Positions 7,419 through 14,108 of a stretch of 20,047 nucleotides of DNA are shown here, one piece after another. A model generated the notes under the pieces. It saw nothing but the letters and a program-made list of their open reading frames with translations, was not told where the DNA came from and ran no database searches. How positions within the stretch are numbered: the stretch's first letter is position 1; each line of letters starts with the position of its first letter. The DNA is from an uncultured Bacillota bacterium (lineage in GTDB: Bacteria; Bacillota; Clostridia; Tissierellales; Tissierellaceae). The stretch lies in the NCBI GenBank assembly GCA_937951995.1, contig CALGAG010000225.1, forward strand, positions 1-20,047, given 5' to 3'. Made by a program: the position numbers and the translations under genes.

Positions 7419-8435
7419 TCATTTGAAATATTCCCTGGTCAGGTCTGCCCTGACCTTGTCTCTCTCCTTCTTGTCCATGGCTCTTTTCTCTGAAACCTGT
7501 ACATTACCAGGCTTGATCCATATCATAAGCCGGACCAGGTCGCTTCCTCTGAAATCCTTCAATATTCCAATGTCAGAGCCAAGCTTGACCATGGATATAT
7601 GCTTCATGGCCTCCTTGGAGGAAAGAATCCTTGCACTCCTGAGTATTCCCAGGGACCTGTAGACCTTGTCCTCAAGCTCGGTTTCCTTCTTCTCCATAAA
7701 GTATGCCCTTGTACTCTTTTCTCTCTTTATCAGCTGCTGAACAACCCTGTGGAGCTTTTCGATTATCTCCTCCTCGGATTCGCCCAGGGTCAGCTGGTTT
7801 GAAACCTGGTAAAGGTCTCCTACTGCCTCTGTACCCTCTCCATAGAGACCCCTTATTGTAAGCCCAATTTTTCTCAGGGCGTTGATTATGCTTCCAATGT
7901 GACCGGTCATTGTAACTCCGGGCAGGTGGAGCATCACAGATGCTCTAAGTCCGGTTCCCGTATTTGTAGGACAGGCTGTTAGGTAGCCGTACTCTGTGTG
8001 GTAGGCAAAGTCAAGCTTATCCTCCAACATGTCATCAATCTGTGAACAGAGCTCCCAACCGCCAACCAAGTCCAAACCTGGCAAAAGGGTCTGAAGTCTG
8101 ATGTGGTCCTCCTCGTTGATCATAATGGTAACCCTCTCATCATCACGCATAAAAAAGCTGCCCTTGTCTATGTGGTCAAGAAGTCCTGGGCTTATGATGT
8201 GGTTTTCCATAAACCTAACCCTCTCGCGGTTTTCCATTTCATTTAACCGGTATAGTCTATAGTCCCCATCGGGAAATTGGTCCTCTACCGCAGCTATGAT
8301 TTCCTGTGCGGTTTCCATGGCCTGGTCCCTGGTTGAATACAGGGGAAAAACCTCTTCCCTAATATTTCTAGCGACCCTTAGCCTAGTGCTTACTACAACT
8401 TGGTCATATTCCTGTGGATCTAGCCAGATTGTCAT
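7419..8435 (-). CDS. mcsB: Protein-arginine kinase McsB
   Basis: McsB phosphorylates arginine side chains, using a phosphagen-kinase fold, to mark proteins for ClpC-ClpP. The phosphagen-kinase signatures are STRLRVARNI near the N-terminus, the INEEDHIRLQ loop and TGLRASVMLHLPG. The C-terminal RDKVRA (about 325-330) fits the RDxxRA phosphoarginine-sensing motif of McsB. I chose the ATG at 8435 (338 residues) because AGAGG lies 8 bases upstream; an in-frame GTG at 8444 would overlap the mcsA stop. With the ATG, one base separates mcsA stop and mcsB start, implying translational coupling. All motifs needed for activity appear intact. Confidence 0.95.
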   Translation of the reverse strand: MTIWLDPQEYDQVVVSTRLRVARNIREEVFPLYSTRDQAMETAQEIIAAVEDQFPDGDYRLYRLNEMENRERVRFMENHIISPGLLDHIDKGSFFMRDDERVTIMINEEDHIRLQTLLPGLDLVGGWELCSQIDDMLEDKLDFAYHTEYGYLTACPTNTGTGLRASVMLHLPGVTMTGHIGSIINALRKIGLTIRGLYGEGTEAVGDLYQVSNQLTLGESEEEIIEKLHRVVQQLIKREKSTRAYFMEKKETELEDKVYRSLGILRSARILSSKEAMKHISMVKLGSDIGILKDFRGSDLVRLMIWIKPGNVQVSEKRAMDKKERDKVRADLTREYFK

Positions 8436-8436
8436 C

Positions 8437-8916
8437 CTATTCACCTCTTTTATCTGAATCTATAATGCTCCTGATCCTCTTGATTTCGTCCCGCAGAACA
8501 GCAGCTCTCTCGTATTCCTCCTGTTTTATGGCCTCATGCAGCTCCTTGTCAAGACTATCGATGTCCTCCTGGTGCCTGACCATGGAGTAACCCCTCTTGG
8601 GTATCTTCCCATTGTGTTTTGTGTGTCCGTGTATTCCTCGGATGACATTGCCAAGCTCCTTGCCAAAAGCGTCATAGCATTTGGAGCATCCTAGCTTGCC
8701 AGTGGACCTGAACTTCTCATAGCTCAGCCCACAATTGGGGCACTTTGTATCAACAGTAACCCCTTCAAACAGCTTGTGAAGAGGGAAATTCTCCTGGATG
8801 TCCTTCTGTATTCCAGCAGCACAGACCTCACAGAGATGATGGTCTTCCATAACCCCATTGATTATGCTGGTGTAGTGAATCTTGGCTTCCCTTTCATTGC
8901 AGGATTCGCATTTCAT
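8437..8916 (-). CDS. mcsA: McsA, zinc-finger activator of McsB
   Basis: McsA is the activator/adaptor of the McsB arginine kinase and a modulator of CtsR. This 159-residue protein has two four-cysteine sites: Cys3, Cys6, Cys29 and Cys32, then Cys59, Cys62, Cys77 and Cys80. A C-terminal UVR domain follows (about 118-153, DKELHEAIKQEEYERAAVLRDEI). The full set of eight cysteines suggests intact metal binding. The ATG at 8916 has GGAGAG 9 bases upstream. It lies between ctsR and mcsB, the canonical order. Confidence 0.94.
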   Translation of the reverse strand: MKCESCNEREAKIHYTSIINGVMEDHHLCEVCAAGIQKDIQENFPLHKLFEGVTVDTKCPNCGLSYEKFRSTGKLGCSKCYDAFGKELGNVIRGIHGHTKHNGKIPKRGYSMVRHQEDIDSLDKELHEAIKQEEYERAAVLRDEIKRIRSIIDSDKRGE

Positions 8917-8934
8917 ATTCTGTCACTCTCCAAT

Positions 8935-9390
8935 CTATTTAACCAGAACCAGCAGAATGTTCCTAAGGACCGACGCCCTTATGATATTTCTGTCCCCAGG
9001 TTCACAATTAAAGGCCCTGTCACTTACAGCAGCCTTTATGATTTCAGCCTCCCTACCGGAAATAACATCCTCCTCCCGAAGGGCCACAATAATCTCTTGG
9101 GCCTTGTTTTCAGTCAATGCCTCCCCAACTATGTTCTGGATGATATTGTTAAGGCTTATGTCCTCCTGAAGCTTTACTTTTACTATTTTAATATACCCAC
9201 CACCACCTCTTCTACTCTCAATATAGTAGCCTTTGTAGGGGGTGAATCGGGTGCTGAGGACGTAATTAATCTGAGAGGGAGCACACTCAAATTGGCTTGC
9301 CAGCTCATTTCTCTGTATTTCAACAACTCCGTTCATCTCATCTATCAGGTCTTTGAGGAACTGTTCAATAAGGTTGCTCAACCCAGCCAT
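8935..9390 (-). CDS. ctsR: CtsR, heat-shock transcription repressor
   Basis: CtsR is a dimeric winged-helix repressor of clp genes; heat changes in its glycine-rich wing release it from DNA. The 151-residue protein starts MAGLSNLIEQFL, has a helix-turn-helix in about 22-50, and shows the wing RRGGGGYI (60-67) with the tetraglycine heat-sensing loop. I chose the ATG at 9390, behind AAGGGA, because it gives the usual family length. The open frame extends to a TTG at 9435, but that extension runs across the CtsR operator and into the upstream terminator's T-tract. It is first in ctsR-mcsA-mcsB-clpC-radA and should repress its own operon. Confidence 0.95.
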   Translation of the reverse strand: MAGLSNLIEQFLKDLIDEMNGVVEIQRNELASQFECAPSQINYVLSTRFTPYKGYYIESRRGGGGYIKIVKVKLQEDISLNNIIQNIVGEALTENKAQEIIVALREEDVISGREAEIIKAAVSDRAFNCEPGDRNIIRASVLRNILLVLVK

Positions 9391-9409
9391 GTTATCCCTT
9401 CTTTCTGAC

Positions 9410-9426
9410 TTTGACTTTCTTTGTCT
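9410..9426 (-). promoter_or_regulatory. CtsR operator
   Basis: The minus strand reads AGACAAA, GAA, AGTCAAA: two direct heptads with a three-base spacer. This fits the known CtsR box (R-G-T-C-A-A-A, NAN, R-G-T-C-A-A-A) with one mismatch. It ends about 20 bases before the ctsR ATG, so bound CtsR would block transcription start or early elongation. I could not define a convincing -35/-10 pair here. Confidence 0.82.
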
Positions 9427-9433
9427 TTTACCC

Positions 9434-9460
9434 AAAAAAATTAAGCCTTAACAGGCTTAA
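9434..9460 (-). terminator. Intrinsic terminator of the transglutaminase gene
   Basis: On the minus strand TTAAGCC (9454-9460) pairs with GGCTTAA (9441-9447), followed by a run of seven T. It lies one base after the stop codon at 9462-9464 and separates this gene from the ctsR operon. Confidence 0.88.
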
Positions 9461-9461
9461 T

Positions 9462-10244
9462 TCAATATTCTCTAACTTTTTGGTAATCCATTTGGCTTTT
9501 TGCCATCTGTACTGTCATATTGTTCTGGTAGTATGCAGCATCGAAGGTTGTATCGATTATGATCCAACTTCCATTTACATAAACCTCGTTCCATGCGTGG
9601 TAAACGTCAACTCCTGCAGCGTACCCCTTAACAAGCTTTGTAGGGATTCCCTGAGATCTTAGAAGTCCTGCGAAAACCGCTGAGTAGTCGTAGCAGATTC
9701 CCTGACCACTTGTTATGGTCTCATCTATTGATGGGATGTAGGAATCATTAAGGTAATTGATCTTTTCATAGTCATATTTTATGTTGTTAACAATATAGTT
9801 GTATGCCTTAAGCATCTTTTGGTAGTCTGAATCAGTCTCTGCAAACAAGGTTGCTGCCAAATCCTCCATCACTGCCTGGTCATTCCAATAGACCGGCTGA
9901 CTGGAAGTCAGGTATACATTCTCGTTCCATTGTGATACGTTTGTTTCAGATGATCCCAATACCTGGTACTTGTTGCCCTCGATATTCTTTAGAAGCTTCA
10001 CAGTGTAGACTCCATCTCCAAGCTGGAGTGGAATGAATTCCTGCGTCTTGTTCATGCTGTAGAAGTACTTCTCAGTACCCTTCTCCACCATGACTCTCAC
10101 ATTGCTTCCGTATGCTACGCTGTTTATCATAAGCTGATTATTATCTATTGTCGTAACGCCGAAGCTTTCTGCCGCGTTTGAAGTTCCGATTATTCCAAAC
10201 AAAAAAACAAATACCAATAAAAGGCTCAATACTCTCCTCTTCAC
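9462..10244 (-). CDS. Secreted transglutaminase-like cysteine protein under c-di-GMP riboswitch control
   Basis: This 260-residue protein has a signal peptide (MKRRVLSLLLVFVFLFGIIG, cleavage near SNA-AES at about 24-25). A beta-rich N-terminal region (about 28-115) precedes a transglutaminase-like/papain-fold domain (about 125-240). The catalytic triad is visible: Cys184 in GQGICYDYSA, His216 in YHAWNEV and Asp231 in IIDTTFDA. Such domains act as proteases, amidases or crosslinkers; the reaction here cannot be deduced. It is exported, with no sortase motif or anchor seen. The start is GTG at 10244 with AAAGGAGAG 7 bases upstream. The leader carries a c-di-GMP-I riboswitch. It is a single-gene unit with its own promoter and terminator. 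Confidence 0.88.
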   Translation of the reverse strand: MKRRVLSLLLVFVFLFGIIGTSNAAESFGVTTIDNNQLMINSVAYGSNVRVMVEKGTEKYFYSMNKTQEFIPLQLGDGVYTVKLLKNIEGNKYQVLGSSETNVSQWNENVYLTSSQPVYWNDQAVMEDLAATLFAETDSDYQKMLKAYNYIVNNIKYDYEKINYLNDSYIPSIDETITSGQGICYDYSAVFAGLLRSQGIPTKLVKGYAAGVDVYHAWNEVYVNGSWIIIDTTFDAAYYQNNMTVQMAKSQMDYQKVREY

Positions 10245-10251
10245 GTGTAAA

Positions 10252-10260
10252 CTCTCCTTT
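10252..10260 (-). promoter_or_regulatory. Ribosome binding site abutting the riboswitch
   Basis: AAAGGAGAG follows the last conserved riboswitch bases (ACCG) without a gap and sits 7 bases before the GTG start. Its AAAGG can pair with CCTTT in 10343-10350, so ligand-dependent folding could hide or free it. This is inference from base pairing by eye. Confidence 0.7.
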
Positions 10261-10350
10261 CGGTAGCTGGCTGCCTTTGCAGGCCCTATAGCTTTGCGTC
10301 CCTACCTCTCGATAGGTTTGCCTTTGTCGTTTGACAGTACACAAAAAGGG
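10258..10350 (-). promoter_or_regulatory. Cyclic di-GMP-I (GEMM) riboswitch
   Basis: The minus strand carries the conserved GEMM core: GGCAAACC (ending 10315), a stem capped by a GAGA tetraloop (10307-10310), GGGACGCAAAGC (10291-10302), a short P3 stem GCCT/AGGC with a GCAA loop (10273-10284), and GCAGCCAGCTACCG (10261-10274). The base before CAAACC is G (G20 in Vc2 numbering), which selects c-di-GMP over cGAMP. The intercalating A of GCAAAGC (A47) is present. The upstream P1 side is uncertain: CCTTTTT can pair with the downstream AAAGG of the ribosome site or with nearby ACAAAGG. It lies in a leader of about 155 bases ahead of the transglutaminase. The aptamer call is firm; on or off direction is not known. 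Confidence 0.9.
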
Positions 10351-10407
10351 GTTGCCTTCTTGCATTTGTCATACTAAACATTCTTACTCATATTAAATTC
10401 TATAAGT

Positions 10408-10435
10408 ATTATACCACATTATAATCTTATGTAAA
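10408..10435 (-). promoter_or_regulatory. Predicted promoter for the riboswitch leader
   Basis: On the minus strand, -35 TTTACA (10430-10435) and -10 TATAAT (10408-10413) are spaced by 16 bases. Transcription would start near 10401 and pass through the whole riboswitch. Confidence 0.75.
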
Positions 10436-10455
10436 CCATTATTTTGCAATAGTTA

Positions 10456-10488
10456 CAAAATAAATCAGCCCGGCGTAAAACCGGACTG
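10456..10488 (-). terminator. Intrinsic terminator of the EF-G-like gene
   Basis: CAGTCCGG (10481-10488) pairs with CCGGGCTG (10466-10473), an 8-base stem with one G-T pair and a 7-base loop. An imperfect T-rich run (ATTTATTTTG) follows on the minus strand. It lies just after the stop at 10498. Confidence 0.8.
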
Positions 10489-10497
10489 AACATTTGG

Positions 10498-12567
10498 CTA
10501 ATTATTCTCTTTTTCAGCTTTCGCTTCTGCAATAATTTTTTCTGCTATCATTTGAGGAACCTCTTCATACCTTACAAAGTCCATTGTGAAGCTTCCTCTT
10601 GCCTGGGTCATTGCCCTAAGGTCGATTGCATATTCAAACATCTCCGTGTGAGGTGCCTCTGCAATGATTTTCTGGCTTCCGTCAGCCTGCTGCTCCATAC
10701 CGAGGATCCTGCCCCTACGCTTGTTCATGTCTCCCATTACATCGCCCATGTAGTCCTCAGGTATCTTGACCTCAACCTTTACGATTGGCTCTAGAAGAAT
10801 CGGCTTCGCCTCTTCCATACCCTTCTTGAAGGCAATGGATGCCGCTATCTTAAATGCCATCTCGTTTGAGTCAACATCGTGGTAGGAACCATCAAACAAG
10901 GTAGCCTTGACGTTAACTACAGGATAACCTGCTAGAACACCATGCTCCAAAGATTCCCTGACTCCCTTTTCAACTGCTGGCCAGAAGTTTCTTGGAACAG
11001 ACCCACCAAAGATCTCCTCCTGGAATACAAACTCCTCTTCGCAAGGCTCAAACCTCATGTGAACATCTCCGTACTGACCTGCTCCACCTGATTGTTTCTT
11101 GTGCTTGCCCTGAACTGTGGCAGTTCCTTTAATGGTCTCCCTGAATGCAATCTTTGGACTCTTAAGTACAACATCCACCCCAAAGTTTGTCTTCAGCTTG
11201 TCTACAATAACGGTAAGCTGCATGTTACCCTGTCCACCGATCAGGAGCTGCTTGGTTTCTGTGTTTCTCTCTATTACGAATGTTGGGTCTTCATCTATCA
11301 TCTTGTTAAGGGATGTACCAATTTTCTCCTCATCTCCCTTGTTCTTTGGTTCAACTGCCATGAACAATGTTGGTTGAGGATACTTTATTGTCTCATAAAG
11401 TGTCTGGTTGTTCTTGTCGCAAAGAGTGTCACCGGTTTGTGTAAAGGCCAACTTTGAGGTTGCTCCAATATCCCCTGCCATTATCTCGGAGACATCAACC
11501 TGGTTCTTACCTCTAAGAATGTAAAGCCCACCCAGTTTCTCAGCCTTCTCCTTGGTTGAGTTGTAGACCTCCGTATCCCTTGTCAGCTTGCCGGAAACAA
11601 CCTTGAAAAGGGTAAGCTTTCCAACAAATGGGTCGACTATGGTCTTGAAGACAATTGCTGAGAAAGGTTCATTCACATCAACCTTTCTGACAACTTCCTC
11701 TCCATCCTTGGTTCCCTTTACGCTTCCAACATCTGCTGGAGATGGGATGTATCTTTGGATAAGGTCAAGCAGGAAGTCAGCTCCAATTGCCTTTTCAGCA
11801 CAGCCTACAACAAGTGGTACCAGGGTTCCGTTTGAAACGCTTCCCCTTATTCCCCTTGTTATCTCTTCCTTGGTAAATTCCTCACCCTCGAAATACTTCT
11901 CCATCAATGCTTCTTCGGAAAGTGCTATCCTCTCCATAAACATCTCTCTATATTCATCAATCTTTGCCTTTTGGGCATCGTTTAGAGGAACTTCTTTTCT
12001 GTTTTTTCCATCGTATTCATAAGCAACTTCATCTATAAGATTTGCAAAGCCATTGAAACCCTCTCCTGTTGCATTGGGGTATGCGAAAGGAACTATCTTG
12101 TCTCCAAACTGGCTTGTCAGATCCTCAAGCAACTTATCAAAGTTGATATTTTCCTTATCCATCTTGTTAACAAATATTATTCTTGGGGTGTCATACTTCT
12201 CAAGGTTTTTCCATGCCTTCTCAGTTCCCACCTCTATTCCAGAGGATGCATCAACAAGAAGCACTGAGCCTTCACTGGCCCTTTTCGCTCCATACATTTC
12301 ACCGATAAAGTCAAAATATCCTGGTGTGTCTAGAATATTGAATTTGGTATTGTTCCATTCCACCGGGATAACTGCTGTTCCAATTGATACGTGTCTTGCA
12401 ATCTCCTGCTTGTCAAAGTCGGACATTGTATTTCCGTCTGTTACCTTTCCCTGTCTTGTAGTCACACCTGTTGCAAATAGCATTGCTTCTGTTAAAGTGG
12501 TTTTTCCATTACTACTGTGCCCAAGAAGGGCTACATTTCTGATCTTTTCCGTTGAATACGCTTTCAA
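10498..12567 (-). CDS. EF-G-like translational GTPase (EF-G2 type)
   Basis: This 689-residue protein has the EF-G domain order: G domain, domain II, and domains III-V with GGAGQYGDVHMRFEP and a C-terminal RGRILGMEQQ region. G1 is GHSSNGKT (16-23), unlike the AHIDAGKT of canonical EF-G. G3 is DTPGYFDF (80-87), with Tyr84 replacing the catalytic His. G4 is NKMD (134-137). These traits, and its location away from ribosomal genes, fit the EF-G2/FusA-like paralogues rather than the main translocase. Its role is unclear; ribosome-dependent GTPase activity is plausible. The start is TTG at 12567 behind AGGGGGA. It is a single-gene unit with its own promoter and terminator. Confidence 0.9.
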   Translation of the reverse strand: MKAYSTEKIRNVALLGHSSNGKTTLTEAMLFATGVTTRQGKVTDGNTMSDFDKQEIARHVSIGTAVIPVEWNNTKFNILDTPGYFDFIGEMYGAKRASEGSVLLVDASSGIEVGTEKAWKNLEKYDTPRIIFVNKMDKENINFDKLLEDLTSQFGDKIVPFAYPNATGEGFNGFANLIDEVAYEYDGKNRKEVPLNDAQKAKIDEYREMFMERIALSEEALMEKYFEGEEFTKEEITRGIRGSVSNGTLVPLVVGCAEKAIGADFLLDLIQRYIPSPADVGSVKGTKDGEEVVRKVDVNEPFSAIVFKTIVDPFVGKLTLFKVVSGKLTRDTEVYNSTKEKAEKLGGLYILRGKNQVDVSEIMAGDIGATSKLAFTQTGDTLCDKNNQTLYETIKYPQPTLFMAVEPKNKGDEEKIGTSLNKMIDEDPTFVIERNTETKQLLIGGQGNMQLTVIVDKLKTNFGVDVVLKSPKIAFRETIKGTATVQGKHKKQSGGAGQYGDVHMRFEPCEEEFVFQEEIFGGSVPRNFWPAVEKGVRESLEHGVLAGYPVVNVKATLFDGSYHDVDSNEMAFKIAASIAFKKGMEEAKPILLEPIVKVEVKIPEDYMGDVMGDMNKRRGRILGMEQQADGSQKIIAEAPHTEMFEYAIDLRAMTQARGSFTMDFVRYEEVPQMIAEKIIAEAKAEKENN

Positions 12568-12656
12568 GATACATTCCCCCTAACTAGAATTTTAAAGATA
12601 TTATAACCTTTTCAATTACTGCAATTTTCAAACAAGTCTTAATTCTACACCTATTC

Positions 12657-12685
12657 ATTATAACATGAAACATTTGTTTTATCAA
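12657..12685 (-). promoter_or_regulatory. Predicted promoter for the EF-G-like gene
   Basis: On the minus strand, -35 TTGATA (12680-12685) and -10 TATAAT (12657-12662) have a 17-base spacer. The transcript would carry a leader of about 80 bases before the TTG start. A second TATAAT nearer the gene lacks a good -35. Confidence 0.78.
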
Positions 12686-12700
12686 AATATATTTAAGCGT

Positions 12701-12726
12701 GAAAAAGCACCCCAAAGGGGCGCTTT
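12701..12726 (-). terminator. Intrinsic terminator of the alkA-dsrE unit
   Basis: AAAGCGCCCC (12717-12726) pairs with GGGGTGCTTT (12704-12713) around a TTT loop, and the stem runs into a short T-tract on the minus strand. It lies 16 bases after the stop at 12743. Confidence 0.88.
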
Positions 12727-12742
12727 ATGGCGTTTTCTTCAT

Positions 12743-13081
12743 TTAAAGTGTGATGATTTCATAGCCTTCCTTTATGTAGTCCTCCATGGCAGGATGACCC
12801 TCAAGATTTCCTTTCAAGGGAATTCCAACAGTCTGGTTAAACTCAAGAACACCAAGTTTTGCAGAACATGCCTTGCAGATACAGTCAAACAGCCCCTTCT
12901 CCTTGGCCTTAAGGTATGGCTTGTTCTCCCCCTTCTCAAGTTTCTCCATCAATGTTACAGCCTCCCCCTCCATGATGATCTTCACCGGGTACCCCTTCTT
13001 GTCAAGGTCCAAGGCGTTAAGTACCAGGTGCATAAAACACATTTCATCTCCCCTGAAGGCAAAAAATGCGATTTTTCTCAT
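12743..13081 (-). CDS. DsrE-like small cytoplasmic protein
   Basis: This 112-residue protein resembles the DsrE/DsrF-like fold: MRKIAFFAFRGDE opens a beta-strand, followed by the hydrophobic helix MCFMHLVLNAL and strand YPVKIIMEG. A CICKAC motif in the second half gives two nearby cysteines, which could handle persulfide sulfur or redox chemistry. That is inference, since no partner sulfur-transfer gene is seen. The ATG at 13081 is preferred over one six codons upstream because AAAGGAGGAG lies directly before it and the upstream ATG overlaps that site. It follows the alkA-like gene by 24 bases and shares its terminator. Confidence 0.8.
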   Translation of the reverse strand: MRKIAFFAFRGDEMCFMHLVLNALDLDKKGYPVKIIMEGEAVTLMEKLEKGENKPYLKAKEKGLFDCICKACSAKLGVLEFNQTVGIPLKGNLEGHPAMEDYIKEGYEIITL

Positions 13082-13105
13082 GTAAACTCCTCCTTTCAAA
13101 TAACC

Positions 13106-13708
13106 CTAATTAGATGCTTCCTCCCACAGATAAAGGGATGCCACTGTTCCGTATGGACTGAAAAGGTCCCTGAAGTATGAATACTGGTCTTTTTTGACCT
13201 CCTCCAAACCATAGGCCCTTTGAATCCCCCTTCTTATTCCCAGGTCGTCCAGGCTGAGAACATCCCTCCTAGCAAGGGAGAAAATCAGCATCATCTCTGC
13301 TGTCCATCTTCCAACTCCCTTAAGTCCAACAAGAGTCTTGATAACCTCATCATCAGAAAGGTTTTTCAGGACTTCAAAACTTACAGCTCCGCTTATTGCA
13401 GCCTCAGTTATGCCCTTGATATACCCGGCTTTCCTGAAGGATAATCCACATTCCTTGATCTCCTCAAGGCTAAGATTATGAAGATTTTTGGCTGTCAGCC
13501 CACCTGCCCGATGAACAAGCCTTCCCTCCACAGTCTCTGCAGCCTTTGTTGAAATCTGCTGGCTTATTATGCTTCCAACAAGGGCGGAAAAGGGGTCTGG
13601 GTTTATCTCCCTTTCTATATGCCCATGCTTTTGAATCAAGCCCTTCATGATAGGATCTCTCCCTGCAAGATAATCCTTTTCTTCATCCCCGTACCTGAAA
13701 TATTCCAT
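13106..13708 (-). CDS. DNA-3-methyladenine glycosylase, AlkA-type HhH-GPD protein
   Basis: The enzyme should remove alkylated bases from DNA as the first step of base excision repair. It is 200 residues, the short form without the N-terminal domain of E. coli AlkA. The helix-hairpin-helix is LVGLKGVGRWTAEM (126-139), followed by the GPD loop DVLSLDDLGIRRG with the catalytic Asp at about 155. ISQQIS (48-53) is a conserved early motif. No iron-sulfur cysteines follow, which argues against an EndoIII/MutY relative. The ATG at 13708 has AAGGAG 6 bases upstream. It precedes the DsrE-like gene and is divergent from the YgbA-like gene. Confidence 0.92.
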   Translation of the reverse strand: MEYFRYGDEEKDYLAGRDPIMKGLIQKHGHIEREINPDPFSALVGSIISQQISTKAAETVEGRLVHRAGGLTAKNLHNLSLEEIKECGLSFRKAGYIKGITEAAISGAVSFEVLKNLSDDEVIKTLVGLKGVGRWTAEMMLIFSLARRDVLSLDDLGIRRGIQRAYGLEEVKKDQYSYFRDLFSPYGTVASLYLWEEASN

Positions 13709-13725
13709 TACTTGCTCCTTCTCTA

Positions 13726-13754
13726 TTCAATTTGCCTTGCTAAAATGCTATAAT
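13726..13754 (+). promoter_or_regulatory. Predicted promoter for the YgbA-like gene
   Basis: A perfect -10 TATAAT (13749-13754) is 17 bases after a weak -35, TTCAAT (13726-13731). The weak -35 would suit an activated promoter. The alkA-like gene's leader overlaps it on the other strand. Confidence 0.55.
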
Positions 13755-13787
13755 AATCATATATCCACAACAAAGGAGACGGCCACC

Positions 13788-14108
13788 ATGGATGCAAACA
13801 CTTCCTCTAAGAAAATCACAAGAGAAAAAGAAATCGTATCCCTAATGATTGACCTTTACTTTAAGGGCAGCAAGAACTCACTTGCATATGGGGAGTACAT
13901 GGATCTTAGGGACTACTGCCTAAAAAAACTTGACTCCTGCGCCTATGGTGAAGGCAAGCCCTTCTGCTCCTCCTGCAAAATCCACTGCTATGATGAGGTC
14001 CACAGGGAAAAGATTCGGTCTGTCATGGGGTACTCCGCACCCAGGATGCTCTTTTATCATCCCATTATGATGATAAGACACACCCTGACCTCCCTGAAAA
14101 AATCCTAG
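13788..14108 (+). CDS. YgbA-family protein (nitrous oxide-stimulated promoter family)
   Basis: This 106-residue cytosolic protein starts at 13788, with AAAGGAG 9 bases upstream; upstream in-frame codons carry no ribosome site. It has the Cys pattern C-x2-C-x2-HCY (Cys60, Cys63, His66, Cys67) plus Cys44, Cys51 and His72. This matches the YgbA family, which in enterics is induced by nitric oxide and regulated by NsrR. The conserved Cys/His set suggests a metal or iron-sulfur site. Its biochemical role is not known. It is convergent with the permease gene, with a 4-base overlap of the stop regions and no terminator between. Confidence 0.8.
   Translation: MDANTSSKKITREKEIVSLMIDLYFKGSKNSLAYGEYMDLRDYCLKKLDSCAYGEGKPFCSSCKIHCYDEVHREKIRSVMGYSAPRMLFYHPIMMIRHTLTSLKKS

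Noticed and set aside
8776..9408. A 210-codon plus-strand frame across mcsA and ctsR
   Set aside because: It is antisense to two firmly identified genes, has no ribosome site and resembles no family.
9391..9435. A 15-residue N-terminal extension of CtsR from a TTG
   Set aside because: It would translate the CtsR operator and part of a terminator T-tract; the ATG at 9390 has a ribosome site and gives the normal length.
10141..10365. A 74-codon minus-strand frame overlapping the riboswitch
   Set aside because: The same bases form the conserved GEMM core, and the frame overlaps the signal-peptide coding end of the transglutaminase gene.
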